Assembly: GCA_045806105.1 (NCBI GenBank)
Contig: JBJMJY010000026.1
Location: forward strand, 1-30,499
Length of the DNA stretch: 30,499 nt
Origin: AC-32 sp045806105
GTDB lineage: Bacteria > Actinomycetota > Thermoleophilia > Gaiellales > Gaiellaceae
Direction: 5' to 3'
The position numbers were made by a program, and so were the translations under genes. This document shows positions 7,507 to 14,427 of this stretch, piece by piece; position 1 is the stretch's first letter; each line of letters begins with the position of its first letter. Below the pieces are notes generated by a model. The model ran no database searches, was not told where the DNA came from, and saw nothing but the letters and a program-made list of their open reading frames with translations.

Positions 7507-9071
7507 AAATCGCGGTGATCGTCGCCGCGGCGCTCGTCGTGGCGGCGGTACCGGGGGCGGCGGCGCAGACGCCCGCCATGCTGCGGATCGAGTCGCTGAG
7601 CACGCCGGTGATCAGCCCGAACGGCAACGGCGTCAACGACTCGCTCACGATGCGGACGAACGCGTCGCCGGGGACGCTCCTCGGGCTGCGGGTGTACGCC
7701 TGGGGCGGCCGGCTCGCCGGCTGGAAGCGGATCCGGACCGGCGTCTCGTCGACCACCGGCGAGCTGACCTGGGACGGCACCTCCTCGACTGGCCGCACCC
7801 TCGGCGACGGCACCTACCAAGTAACAGTCTGTTACAAGGATCCCGGCCTGCTGCTACCCCCGCGTGGGGTGCTGCGGCCAGGGGCGGCCGAGGGGAGCGT
7901 GCGGCGGCCGCCGTGGCGGAGCACCGGTTGCGCCGCGAACCCGCACGTCGTGCGCGTCGAGCGCCTCGCGCTCTATGTCGACTCGACCGGCAGCTTTCAC
8001 CACGGCGAGCGCGTGCCGCTGGTCCTCTCCGCCGACCGCGGCCAGGCCGGTGTGAGTCTCGAGCGTGACTGCAACGTCTCGGAGGAGCAAATGGTCCCGA
8101 GCCGGGACGGCAGCATCACGATTCCGCTGGGCAACCCGCCCGGGCTCTACCACGCGGTCGCGGGGGACGCGGCCGGCGACCAGTTCCGCGCGCCGGTCGT
8201 GGTGCGCTCGCCGGTGCCGCTCGACCGGCCCGAGCCGCACACCGCGCTCGTCGTCTGGCCGTACCTGACCTGGCGCGCGTACAACGCCTACGACGCCGAT
8301 CTGAACGGAATCCCGGACAGCTGGTACCAGTTCTGGCGGCAGCGGCGCGTCTCGCTGAAGGGGCCGCTCCTGCGCGACGGCCTCGAGGACGACCACCGCG
8401 CGGCCGCGCCGTTCTCCCGCTGGCTCTGCTTGCGCGCCGTCCGCACGCAGCACGTCACCGACGTCGAGCTCGGCCGCCTGCCGCTCTCGACGCTGCGGCG
8501 CTACAGCGCGATCGTCTTCCCCGGCCACACGGAGTACTACGAGCCGAAGACGTATGACCTGCTGACGCGCTACCGCAACGACGGCGGCAACCTCGTCTTC
8601 CTGCAGGCGAACCCGTTCTACCGCCGGGTGCGGATCGATCGCGACCGCAACGCTGTCGTGATGACCGACTACGACGCGCGCGAGGGCCGCTCGGACTTCG
8701 CGCTCGCCGGCGTGGGCTACGACGGCTGCTGCTTCCCCAAGGTGCGCGCTGTGCCGTACGTGGCAGCGGCCGGGCGCGACTACGAGCGCGTGCGCTGGCT
8801 CTTCCGCGGCACTGGGATCGGCCCGGGCGAGGCCTTCGGCCTGGCGGCCTCGGAGAGCGACCGCATGGACCCGCAGCTCACGCCCCGCGATCACGTCGTC
8901 GCGGCGCAGGCGATCATCCGCGGCAAGCGCGGAGCGATCAATGCGGCGATGGTTTGGTCGCGGGCCGGCCGCGGACAGGTCTTCGCGACCGGGAACTACA
9001 CCTTCCTGCGCATGGGCCGCCCGCTCACGGACACGCTGCTCGACAACGTATGGCGACAACTCGTGGATTAG
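7503..9071 (+). CDS. Secreted protein: FlgD-like Ig segment plus N,N-dimethylformamidase beta-subunit-like domain
   Basis: 522 residues beginning with a clear signal peptide (residues 1-22, ending AAAQ). Next comes SPNGNGVND (about 38-46) and TWDGTSSTGRTLGDGTY (about 89-105), the SPNGDGxND and WDG...DGTY signatures of exported FlgD/gliding-type Ig folds. From about residue 230 it resembles the large/beta subunit of N,N-dimethylformamidase: VVWPYLTWRAYNAYD (about 249-263), then FPGHTEYYEPKTYD (about 339-352) and a GGNLVFLQANPFYRR segment. The known dimethylformamidase has an iron centre with two tyrosines and a carboxylate; whether these ligands are kept needs alignment. Its export and its 4-base GTGA overlap with a sugar epimerase argue for a surface-glycan role rather than dimethylformamide breakdown. 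Confidence 0.72.
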   Translation: MKIAVIVAAALVVAAVPGAAAQTPAMLRIESLSTPVISPNGNGVNDSLTMRTNASPGTLLGLRVYAWGGRLAGWKRIRTGVSSTTGELTWDGTSSTGRTLGDGTYQVTVCYKDPGLLLPPRGVLRPGAAEGSVRRPPWRSTGCAANPHVVRVERLALYVDSTGSFHHGERVPLVLSADRGQAGVSLERDCNVSEEQMVPSRDGSITIPLGNPPGLYHAVAGDAAGDQFRAPVVVRSPVPLDRPEPHTALVVWPYLTWRAYNAYDADLNGIPDSWYQFWRQRRVSLKGPLLRDGLEDDHRAAAPFSRWLCLRAVRTQHVTDVELGRLPLSTLRRYSAIVFPGHTEYYEPKTYDLLTRYRNDGGNLVFLQANPFYRRVRIDRDRNAVVMTDYDAREGRSDFALAGVGYDGCCFPKVRAVPYVAAAGRDYERVRWLFRGTGIGPGEAFGLAASESDRMDPQLTPRDHVVAAQAIIRGKRGAINAAMVWSRAGRGQVFATGNYTFLRMGRPLTDTLLDNVWRQLVD

Positions 9072-10666
9072 GAGGGCTCGGCGGAGCGACGGCTGTGCCG
9101 CCGGAACGCGCTGCTCGCCCCGATGCTGCGTCCTCAGTCGCACCCGTAGCCTCCGGCTACGAGCGCTCCCTGCGTCCTTGCCTCGGAACGACCATCGCGC
9201 CCCGGCGACGAGGGACGCCCCGCCGATCCCTCCCGCTAGCGCTCCTCGCGGCGCTGCTGCTGCTCGCCGGCTGCGGCGGCTCCTCGGAGCCGGCGCCGAA
9301 GCGCGTCACGCTGCGCGTGGCCGCACCGCTCGTCCCGCGCGAGCTCGACCCGGCTAAGGCGTCCGACCTGCCGTCGCTGAACGTCGCGCACGAGCTCTAC
9401 GCGGGGCTGACGCGCTTCTCCGGCACGGGCGTCGAGCCCGACCTCGCCGAGTCGTGGGACGTCGACCAGGGCGGGCTCGTGTGGACCTTTCACCTGCGCA
9501 AGGGGATCCGGTGGAGCGACGAGACGCCGATCGTCGCCGACGACTTCAGACGCTCGTGGCGGCAGGCGCTCGACCCGGCGACGCAGGCGCCGTACGCCGG
9601 CCCCGATCTCGGAATCGTCCGCGGCGCAAGGCGCCTGCACGCAACCGGCTCCGGCGGCCTCGGCGTGGAGGCGCTCGATGACCGCACCCTCCGCGTGACG
9701 CTGCAGCACCCTGTGCCCTGGTTCGACCAGCTCGTCGCGTTCCCGGTCACGGGGCTGCGCCCACCGAAGCCGAACGTCTTCAGCGGGCCGTTCCGCCTCG
9801 CCTCGCGTGGCCCGCACCGCCTGGTGCTGGAGCGGAACCTCGGCTACTGGAACGCCGACGAGGTGAAGCCGGGCAGGATCGTCGTGACCGCCTCGCCGAA
9901 GGACGCGGACGCGGTGCTGCCGCGCGGGCTCGCCGGGCCCGGTCTGCCCTGGATCGACACGGTCGGCCCGGCGCCGCCCGGCACGCGCGAGCTGCCGACG
10001 CTCGGCACGGGCCTGCTCTGGCTTGCGACCCGCGATTCGCCCCTCGCGGACGTCGCGGCGCGGCAGTACGTGGCGTGGGTCGTGACGCACCTCGACCTCG
10101 GCGGCGAGCCGGTGTCGCTCGTCGCCCCCGCGGCGCCCGGGGCCGGAGTCGTCAACTCGCACGAGCCGGTGCAGCTGCAGAAGGCGCCGCGGCGCCTCGC
10201 GCTGACGGTCGCCTGGGCCCGGGAGGATCGAGGCGGCTCGCGGGTCGCGGCGGCGCTGCAGCGCCGGGAGGAGCAGCTGCGCGACTTCGGGATCACGCTC
10301 TCGTACCGGCCCGTCGCGACCGCGCAGGACCTGCAAGGCACCCGCGCCGACCTCGTCCTCCTCGGCTGGAGCCCGAAGATCTTCGATGCCTACAACCTGC
10401 TCGACCTCTTTCCTTGCGGCAGCGCCTTCAACGTCGCGCGCTGGTGCGACCCGTCCTACGACGCGCTGATGGGCCGGGCGGTGCGGGAGCTCGACGACGA
10501 GACCAGGTGGCGGATCGAGCGGCGGCTCGTCGAGAGGCTCCACCAGGCCGTCCCGGCGATCCCGGTCTACAGGCCGAGCGACCACTTCACCCTCGCGCCC
10601 GGGGTGCACGGGTTCTCGTGGTCGCCGATGGGCTTCTACGAGCTGTCGGGCATGACGCGCTCGTAG
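9050..10666 (+). CDS. Oligopeptide/solute-binding lipoprotein (ABC transporter SBP family 5)
   Basis: Extracytoplasmic binding protein of the OppA/DppA family (SBP_bac_5). After the lipobox LAGC it has the family's opening LRVAAPLVPRELDPAKASD...HELYAGLTRF, followed by PDLAESWDVDQ and WTFHLRKGIRWSDETPIVADDF, a classic family-5 signature. The C-terminus carries PAIPVYRPSDHF. The start is unclear. The only canonical in-frame starts are ATG 9050 (inside the previous gene) and GTG 9095, and both give a 45-60-residue non-signal leader. An in-frame ATC at 9194 would give a textbook signal: MAPRRRGTPRRSLPLALL then LAGC. No permease or ATPase genes are nearby, so its transporter partner is unknown. 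The 3' end overlaps the convergent GT gene by 31 bases. Confidence 0.82.
   Translation: MATTRGLGGLGGATAVPPERAARPDAASSVAPVASGYERSLRPCLGTTIAPRRRGTPRRSLPLALLAALLLLAGCGGSSEPAPKRVTLRVAAPLVPRELDPAKASDLPSLNVAHELYAGLTRFSGTGVEPDLAESWDVDQGGLVWTFHLRKGIRWSDETPIVADDFRRSWRQALDPATQAPYAGPDLGIVRGARRLHATGSGGLGVEALDDRTLRVTLQHPVPWFDQLVAFPVTGLRPPKPNVFSGPFRLASRGPHRLVLERNLGYWNADEVKPGRIVVTASPKDADAVLPRGLAGPGLPWIDTVGPAPPGTRELPTLGTGLLWLATRDSPLADVAARQYVAWVVTHLDLGGEPVSLVAPAAPGAGVVNSHEPVQLQKAPRRLALTVAWAREDRGGSRVAAALQRREEQLRDFGITLSYRPVATAQDLQGTRADLVLLGWSPKIFDAYNLLDLFPCGSAFNVARWCDPSYDALMGRAVRELDDETRWRIERRLVERLHQAVPAIPVYRPSDHFTLAPGVHGFSWSPMGFYELSGMTRS
9095..9198 (+). repeat. Hairpin-containing element, copy 1 (related to 23396-23471)
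   Basis: This stretch does not look like protein code. It contains a perfect 7-3-7 hairpin, CGTAGCC-TCC-GGCTACG, at 9145-9161. Its left end, GTGCCGCCGGAACGCGCTGC (9095-9114), aligns with GTACCGCGAAACGTGCTGC (23396-23414) with few differences. Its right end has CGTCCTTGCCTCGG and then ACGACCATCGC, against CGTCGCTTCGCTCGG and ACGACGATCGC in the other copy. Both copies end on an ATC in frame with a downstream gene that lacks a good start. The alignment was made by eye. Confidence 0.45.
10636..10666. terminator. Palindrome formed by two convergent stop codons; possible bidirectional terminator
   Basis: The bases begin CTACGAGC and end GCTCGTAG, a perfect 8-base inverted repeat around a 15-base centre. 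The left CTA is the TAG stop of the minus-strand glycosyltransferase and the right TAG is the stop of the plus-strand binding protein, so both reading frames end exactly at the outer ends of the palindrome. There is no T-tract. Confidence 0.45.
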
Positions 10667-11622
10667 ATCTCGAGCACGCGACGCGCGACGGCGGTGTGCG
10701 CGTGGACGCGCTCGACGTACTCGCGGCTGCGCCCGCCGAGCTCCGGCAGCTCCGCTCGCCGCTCCACGAGACCGGCGAGCACGCCTTCGAGGCTGCCCTC
10801 GTCCGCGCGCACGAGCGGGAGCTCGAGCCCGAACGCCTCCTCGGTCTCGGCCGCGCCGCGCTCGTCGAGGTGCACGACGACGGGCTTCGCGAGCGCCAGC
10901 GACTCGATCGCGAACATGCCGTACCAGCCGATGCGCAACTGGTCGACAACGACGTCGGCCGCCGCGTAGCGCTCCCGCGCCTCGCGGTTCGGGACGCCTT
11001 CGATCAGGTCGAGCTCGATCGGCGCGCCGCGGCGCTGCAGCGCGTCCACCGCCGCGAGCACCGCCTCCGTGCCCTTCACCTTCCGCTGGCTCGGCGCGTG
11101 GGCGACGCGCAGCACGTCTCCGGGCTCGACCGGCGCGGGCTCCCACTCGTGCAGGACGATCGCGGGCGGGACGACGTCGTACTCGGGCCACGGTCCGCGC
11201 GGCGCGAGCCTCCGCGTGAGGTAGCTGCCGACGATCACCGCGCCCGCGCGGCGGAGGTACTGCACGTCGGAGGCTGGCCGGCCGCGAAGGTCGGAGCCCC
11301 ACGACTGGAAGACGACGCCCTTCCTCCGCGCGCGAAGCAACGGCAGCGTCAGGCGGTGCGGCGCCAGCGTCAGGCCGGCGTGGAAGTGGAAGACGTCGAA
11401 GCGCGGCAGCGCCCACGCGAGCGCGCGCAGCTGCTTCGGCAGGTTGAACGGGATCGAGCTCGCGCGGCTCGTGTCACGCAGGCGCAGGTTGACGTCGTAG
11501 CCGCGCTCGAAGGGCCGCTCGTTGAAGACGAGCAGCGTGCTCTCGACCCCGAGCTCGCGCAGCCCGGCCGAGATCGCGCCCGGCCCGCCCGCGACGTTGA
11601 CCGGCGAATGAAGGACTCTCAA
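10636..11622 (-). CDS. GT4-family glycosyltransferase
   Basis: 328-residue GT-B fold glycosyltransferase. The N-terminus (RVLHSPVNVAGGPGAISAGLRELG) holds the glycine-rich acceptor loop. FDVFHFHAGLTL lies mid-protein. The C-terminal half has VVVDQLRIGWYGMFAIESLALAKPVV, with the glutamate-centred donor-sugar motif of GT4. It would transfer a sugar from a nucleotide donor onto a glycan intermediate at the cytoplasmic membrane face. The start is TTG 11622-11620, overlapping the upstream ATP-grasp stop by four bases (TTGA). The frame is open far upstream, but that would run inside the ATP-grasp gene. It is the third gene of a minus-strand operon (SDR, ATP-grasp, GT4), with its stop in a palindrome shared with the convergent binding-protein gene. 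Confidence 0.82.
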   Translation of the reverse strand: MRVLHSPVNVAGGPGAISAGLRELGVESTLLVFNERPFERGYDVNLRLRDTSRASSIPFNLPKQLRALAWALPRFDVFHFHAGLTLAPHRLTLPLLRARRKGVVFQSWGSDLRGRPASDVQYLRRAGAVIVGSYLTRRLAPRGPWPEYDVVPPAIVLHEWEPAPVEPGDVLRVAHAPSQRKVKGTEAVLAAVDALQRRGAPIELDLIEGVPNREARERYAAADVVVDQLRIGWYGMFAIESLALAKPVVVHLDERGAAETEEAFGLELPLVRADEGSLEGVLAGLVERRAELPELGGRSREYVERVHAHTAVARRVLEIYERVMPDSS

Positions 11623-12830
11623 ACGATTGCGGGTTCTGCCGTGATCTCGACGTCGAGCGCCGTGAGCGCCCGCTGCGTCAGCGCGTCGAGCTCGTCCTCG
11701 TCGCCTGCCGTCACGAGCAGGTAGCCGAGCCGCTCGGCGCCAGACGTCAGCGGTGGCAGCGTCATCTCCTCGCGCCAGTAGAACCCCGCCTCGTGGACGC
11801 CGTCCAGCGCGAGCGCCGGGCTCGCATCGAGGCGGACGATCCGCCCGGGCGGCGCGACCACGAAGCGCACCTGGCCGCACGGGGCGACCGGCTCGCCGTG
11901 GGTGAGGTCGTCGCGCGCCAGCTCGCCGAGCACCCAGCGCACGTTGGCGCGGATCGCGTCGAAGCCGGTGACGAGCTTCGCCAGCTCCGCGTCCTTGCCG
12001 CCGCCCAGCCGTGCGCCGACCTCGATCGCCCACGGCTGCCCGTCGCGCATTCGCACCTGCACGTACGAAGGCCCAGTCTCGAGGCCGACCGCGAGGCTCG
12101 CCTTGTGCGCGAGCTCGAAGAGCGGCTCCTCCTTCGCCAGCAGCGACGGGTAGCGGTGCGCGATGCACACCCCGAGCGGCGGCGGGGGGTGCAGCAGGCG
12201 CCGCGTGATGCTCATCGGGAAGTACTCGCGGTCCAGCAGGAAGCCGTTCACCGTGAACTCGTCGCCCTCGAGGTACTGCTCGAGCACGATCGCGCCCACC
12301 TTCGACGCCGCGAGCGCGCGGTCGGCCGCCGGTGCGAGCTCACCTTCGCTCCGCACCTCGGTCACCCCGCGCTGCGCCGAGCCGTCGACGGGTTTCACGA
12401 CGACCGGCGCGCCGAGCTGGTGGAACGCCTGCTCCGCCTCCTCGAAGCTCGTCGCCGCGCGACCCTTCGGGCAGCGCACCTTCGCGCGCTCGAACGCCGC
12501 TCGCATCCTGCGCTTGTCCGCCACGGTGCGCGCGGTCCCGACCGGCAGCCCGGGGAGGCCGAGCCGCTCCGCGAGCTGCGCAGTCGGCAGGACGGCCTGG
12601 TCGGAGCCCATCGTGGCGACCGCGACCGGCTCGATCCCCCGTGCCTCGAGGTCGCCGAGCACGCCGTTCACGTCGGTGAAGCTGCGGACGATCGCGTGGT
12701 CGGCCTCGGCGAGGAGGGGGGCGCGCTCGGAGCCGTCCACGACGCAGACCTCGTGCCCGAGCGCCCGGGCCTGCTCGAGCAGCCCGAGTTGCGAGCGCGA
12801 CCCGCCGGTGAGGACGAACGCCTTCGGCAT
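11619..12830 (-). CDS. ATP-grasp ligase (carbamoyl-phosphate-synthase/carboxylate-amine ligase type)
   Basis: 403-residue cytosolic enzyme with the three-part ATP-grasp layout. A pre-ATP-grasp Rossmann-like domain begins FVLTGGSRSQLGLLEQARALGH. The central ATP-binding part has APVVVKPVDGSAQRGV (about 139-154) with the ATP-contacting lysine, then IVLEQYLEGDEFTVNGF. The metal-binding segment is AIEVGARLGGGKDAEL (about 268-283). Such enzymes activate a carboxylate as acyl phosphate and join it to an amine or thiol. The ATG directly abuts the TAG of the upstream SDR gene with no spacer. Placed between a sugar SDR and a GT4, it probably attaches an amino acid or other acid to a sugar or glycan building block; the substrates are unknown. 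Confidence 0.85.
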   Translation of the reverse strand: MPKAFVLTGGSRSQLGLLEQARALGHEVCVVDGSERAPLLAEADHAIVRSFTDVNGVLGDLEARGIEPVAVATMGSDQAVLPTAQLAERLGLPGLPVGTARTVADKRRMRAAFERAKVRCPKGRAATSFEEAEQAFHQLGAPVVVKPVDGSAQRGVTEVRSEGELAPAADRALAASKVGAIVLEQYLEGDEFTVNGFLLDREYFPMSITRRLLHPPPPLGVCIAHRYPSLLAKEEPLFELAHKASLAVGLETGPSYVQVRMRDGQPWAIEVGARLGGGKDAELAKLVTGFDAIRANVRWVLGELARDDLTHGEPVAPCGQVRFVVAPPGRIVRLDASPALALDGVHEAGFYWREEMTLPPLTSGAERLGYLLVTAGDEDELDALTQRALTALDVEITAEPAIV

Positions 12831-13694
12831 CTAAGCCGGGGCGCCTGCGCGCAGCGATTCCAGCAGCTGCCGCATCCCCTCGTCGAGCGAGACCTCGGCC
12901 CGCCAGCCGAGCGCCCGGATCCGCTCCGTGGCGATGCGCGTCATCACGCGCCCGGCGGGAGGCTCGACCTGCTCGATCAGGTCGTGCGGCGCGCCGGTCA
13001 GCTCGCAGGCCACGCGTGCGACGTCGACGAGCGCAACCGGCTCGCCGTCGGAGCCGACGTTGAACGTCCCCTCCCCACCTGCCTCCAGCACGAGGTGGAT
13101 CGCCCTCACGATGTCGCCGATCCAGCAGAACGCGCGGGCCTCGCCGCGGAAGACCGGGATCGGCTCGCGCGCGTCCGCCTGGCGCAGCATCGTCGGCACC
13201 GCGCCCTTGGCCTGACCCGCGTCGACGCCGGGGCCGTAGGGGTTCGCCAGCCGCAGCAACGTGAGTCCCTCGGGCGCGTAGAGCGCCGCCGCCTGCTCGC
13301 CCCAGAGCTTCGTCAGCGCGTACAGGCTCTCCGGTGCGGTCGGCGTCGCCTCGTCGGCCGCCGCCGCGGAGCCGTAGACGTCGGAGGTGGACATGTAGAC
13401 GAGGCGCACGTCGCGCCCGGTTGCCGCGCGGGCGAGCAGCGCCGTCGCCAGGACGTTCGAGCGCACGGCGAGCTCGGGCTCGTGCTCGCAGCGGACGACG
13501 CCGATGCGCGCGGCCGCGTGGACGACGACGTCCGGTTTCGCCTCCGCCACCGCGGCCTCTGCCACGCCCGCTTGTGCAAGATCGCCGTCCTGCCGGCCGA
13601 GCGGATGAACCTCGTAGGCTGCGTCGGCGTGACGAAGCTCCTCGATGAGCGCGCGCCCGACGAAGCCGGAGGCGCCCGTGACCAGCACCCTCAT
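12831..13694 (-). CDS. NAD-dependent sugar epimerase/reductase (extended SDR)
   Basis: 287-residue protein starting at ATG 13694-13692: VLVTGASGFVGRALIEEL with Rossmann motif TGASGFVG at residues 6-13. The catalytic serine region is VYMSTSDVYG, and YALTK gives Y125 and K129. ANPYGPG and EARAFCWIGDIVRAI complete the family pattern. The frame is open further upstream, but that sequence carries no domain. It heads the minus-strand operon: its stop directly touches the ATG of the ATP-grasp gene. The role would be interconversion of a nucleotide sugar; dTDP-rhamnose-type reductases and 4-epimerases are both possible. Its ATG interlocks with a plus-strand ATG at 13693 (CATG). Confidence 0.86.
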   Translation of the reverse strand: MRVLVTGASGFVGRALIEELRHADAAYEVHPLGRQDGDLAQAGVAEAAVAEAKPDVVVHAAARIGVVRCEHEPELAVRSNVLATALLARAATGRDVRLVYMSTSDVYGSAAAADEATPTAPESLYALTKLWGEQAAALYAPEGLTLLRLANPYGPGVDAGQAKGAVPTMLRQADAREPIPVFRGEARAFCWIGDIVRAIHLVLEAGGEGTFNVGSDGEPVALVDVARVACELTGAPHDLIEQVEPPAGRVMTRIATERIRALGWRAEVSLDEGMRQLLESLRAGAPA

Positions 13695-14207
13695 GGGCGC
13701 CGAGTCTACTGGCGGGCCTGCGGGCTCCTGGCAGTCGTGCTGCTTGCCGGGTGCGACCACGGCAAGCGGCGAGCCGAGCCGAAGCCGCCGCCTCCGCCGC
13801 CGCAGTCGTTCGTCGCGCTCGACCGGCAGCAGCAGCATCTCGTTCGCGACTACCAGCCTGTCAGCGGCGCGCTCACCGGCTACGAGCTCGCATTCCGCGA
13901 CTGGCGGCTCGGAAGGCTCTCGCGCGACGAGCTACTGCGCCGGGCGCGCGCGTATCGCGCGGTCGTCGAGCACTCGGCGGCCTTGATCCGCGGCGACCGC
14001 GCCACCGGCGAGACGCGGCGCGCACAGCGGCTGCTGCTCGGCGCGCTCGACGCCCGCCGCACGGCGCTCGGCGCGCTGCCGCTGCTGGCGCGCTACCGGC
14101 CCGCCTGGAACCGCTCGGTGGTGAACGCGCGCCGCGCGCTGACGCTGATGCAGGACATCCGCGACCGCGCGCGGCTAATCCCGCTCCCGGAGGACAGCGT
14201 CAGCTGA
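13629..14207 (+). CDS. Small putative lipoprotein, start codon uncertain
   Basis: A reading frame ending at 14207 encodes a hydrophobic stretch, GLLAVVLLAGC (lipobox near 13740), then KRRAEPKPPPPPPQ, a proline spacer, and an arginine-rich helical domain of about 130 residues with no family I recognise. This is the layout of a membrane-anchored lipoprotein. The start is a problem. Between the SDR start region and the signal there is no ATG, GTG or TTG in frame except GTG 13629, which lies inside the opposite-strand SDR gene and gives a long non-signal leader. GTG 13737 would leave almost no signal. ATG 13693 is well placed but one base out of frame; one extra base after it would give a normal signal peptide. 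Either a frameshift, an assembly error, or an unusual start. Confidence 0.5.
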   Translation: MTKLLDERAPDEAGGARDQHPHGRRVYWRACGLLAVVLLAGCDHGKRRAEPKPPPPPPQSFVALDRQQQHLVRDYQPVSGALTGYELAFRDWRLGRLSRDELLRRARAYRAVVEHSAALIRGDRATGETRRAQRLLLGALDARRTALGALPLLARYRPAWNRSVVNARRALTLMQDIRDRARLIPLPEDSVS

Positions 14208-14231
14208 CGACCTTGGCTTCGCCGCGACGAC

Positions 14232-14319
14232 GAGGTACGTGGTCCACCTACAGCGGGCGAGCCGAACCTGCGCTTGCTCCTGCGCCGCGTCCCGCTCGGC
14301 ACGGAGGTCGTGGTCCACC
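14232..14319 (+). repeat. Pair of near-identical 16-17-base direct repeats in the LuxR-gene leader
   Basis: GAGGTACGTGGTCCACC at 14232-14248 recurs as GAGGTCGTGGTCCACC at 14304-14319, differing by one missing base, with start points 72 bases apart. Each contains GTGGTCCAC, itself nearly palindromic. They lie in the 220-base gap (14208-14427) before the large LuxR regulator gene and could be operator sites. Nothing else is recognised in that gap apart from the ribosome-binding site near 14415. Confidence 0.35.
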
Positions 14320-14427
14320 CCTGAGCTCCCGTACCACGGAGGGGAGCAAGCGACCGCGAGAGCACATGTCGCGCTCACTTGGCGTGCCCGGAGGCGAGCG
14401 CTACCGTCAGACCTGGAGGTGTCCGCT

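Noticed and set aside
9236..11416. Minus-strand open frame of 726 codons
   Set aside because: It covers the binding-protein and GT4 genes in the wrong frames and lacks any recognisable motif. Both true genes carry strong family signatures.
11793..13600. Plus-strand open frame running into the lipoprotein
   Set aside because: This part is antisense to the ATP-grasp and SDR genes and reads as R/E/D/H-rich shadow. Only the part after about 13700 looks like protein.
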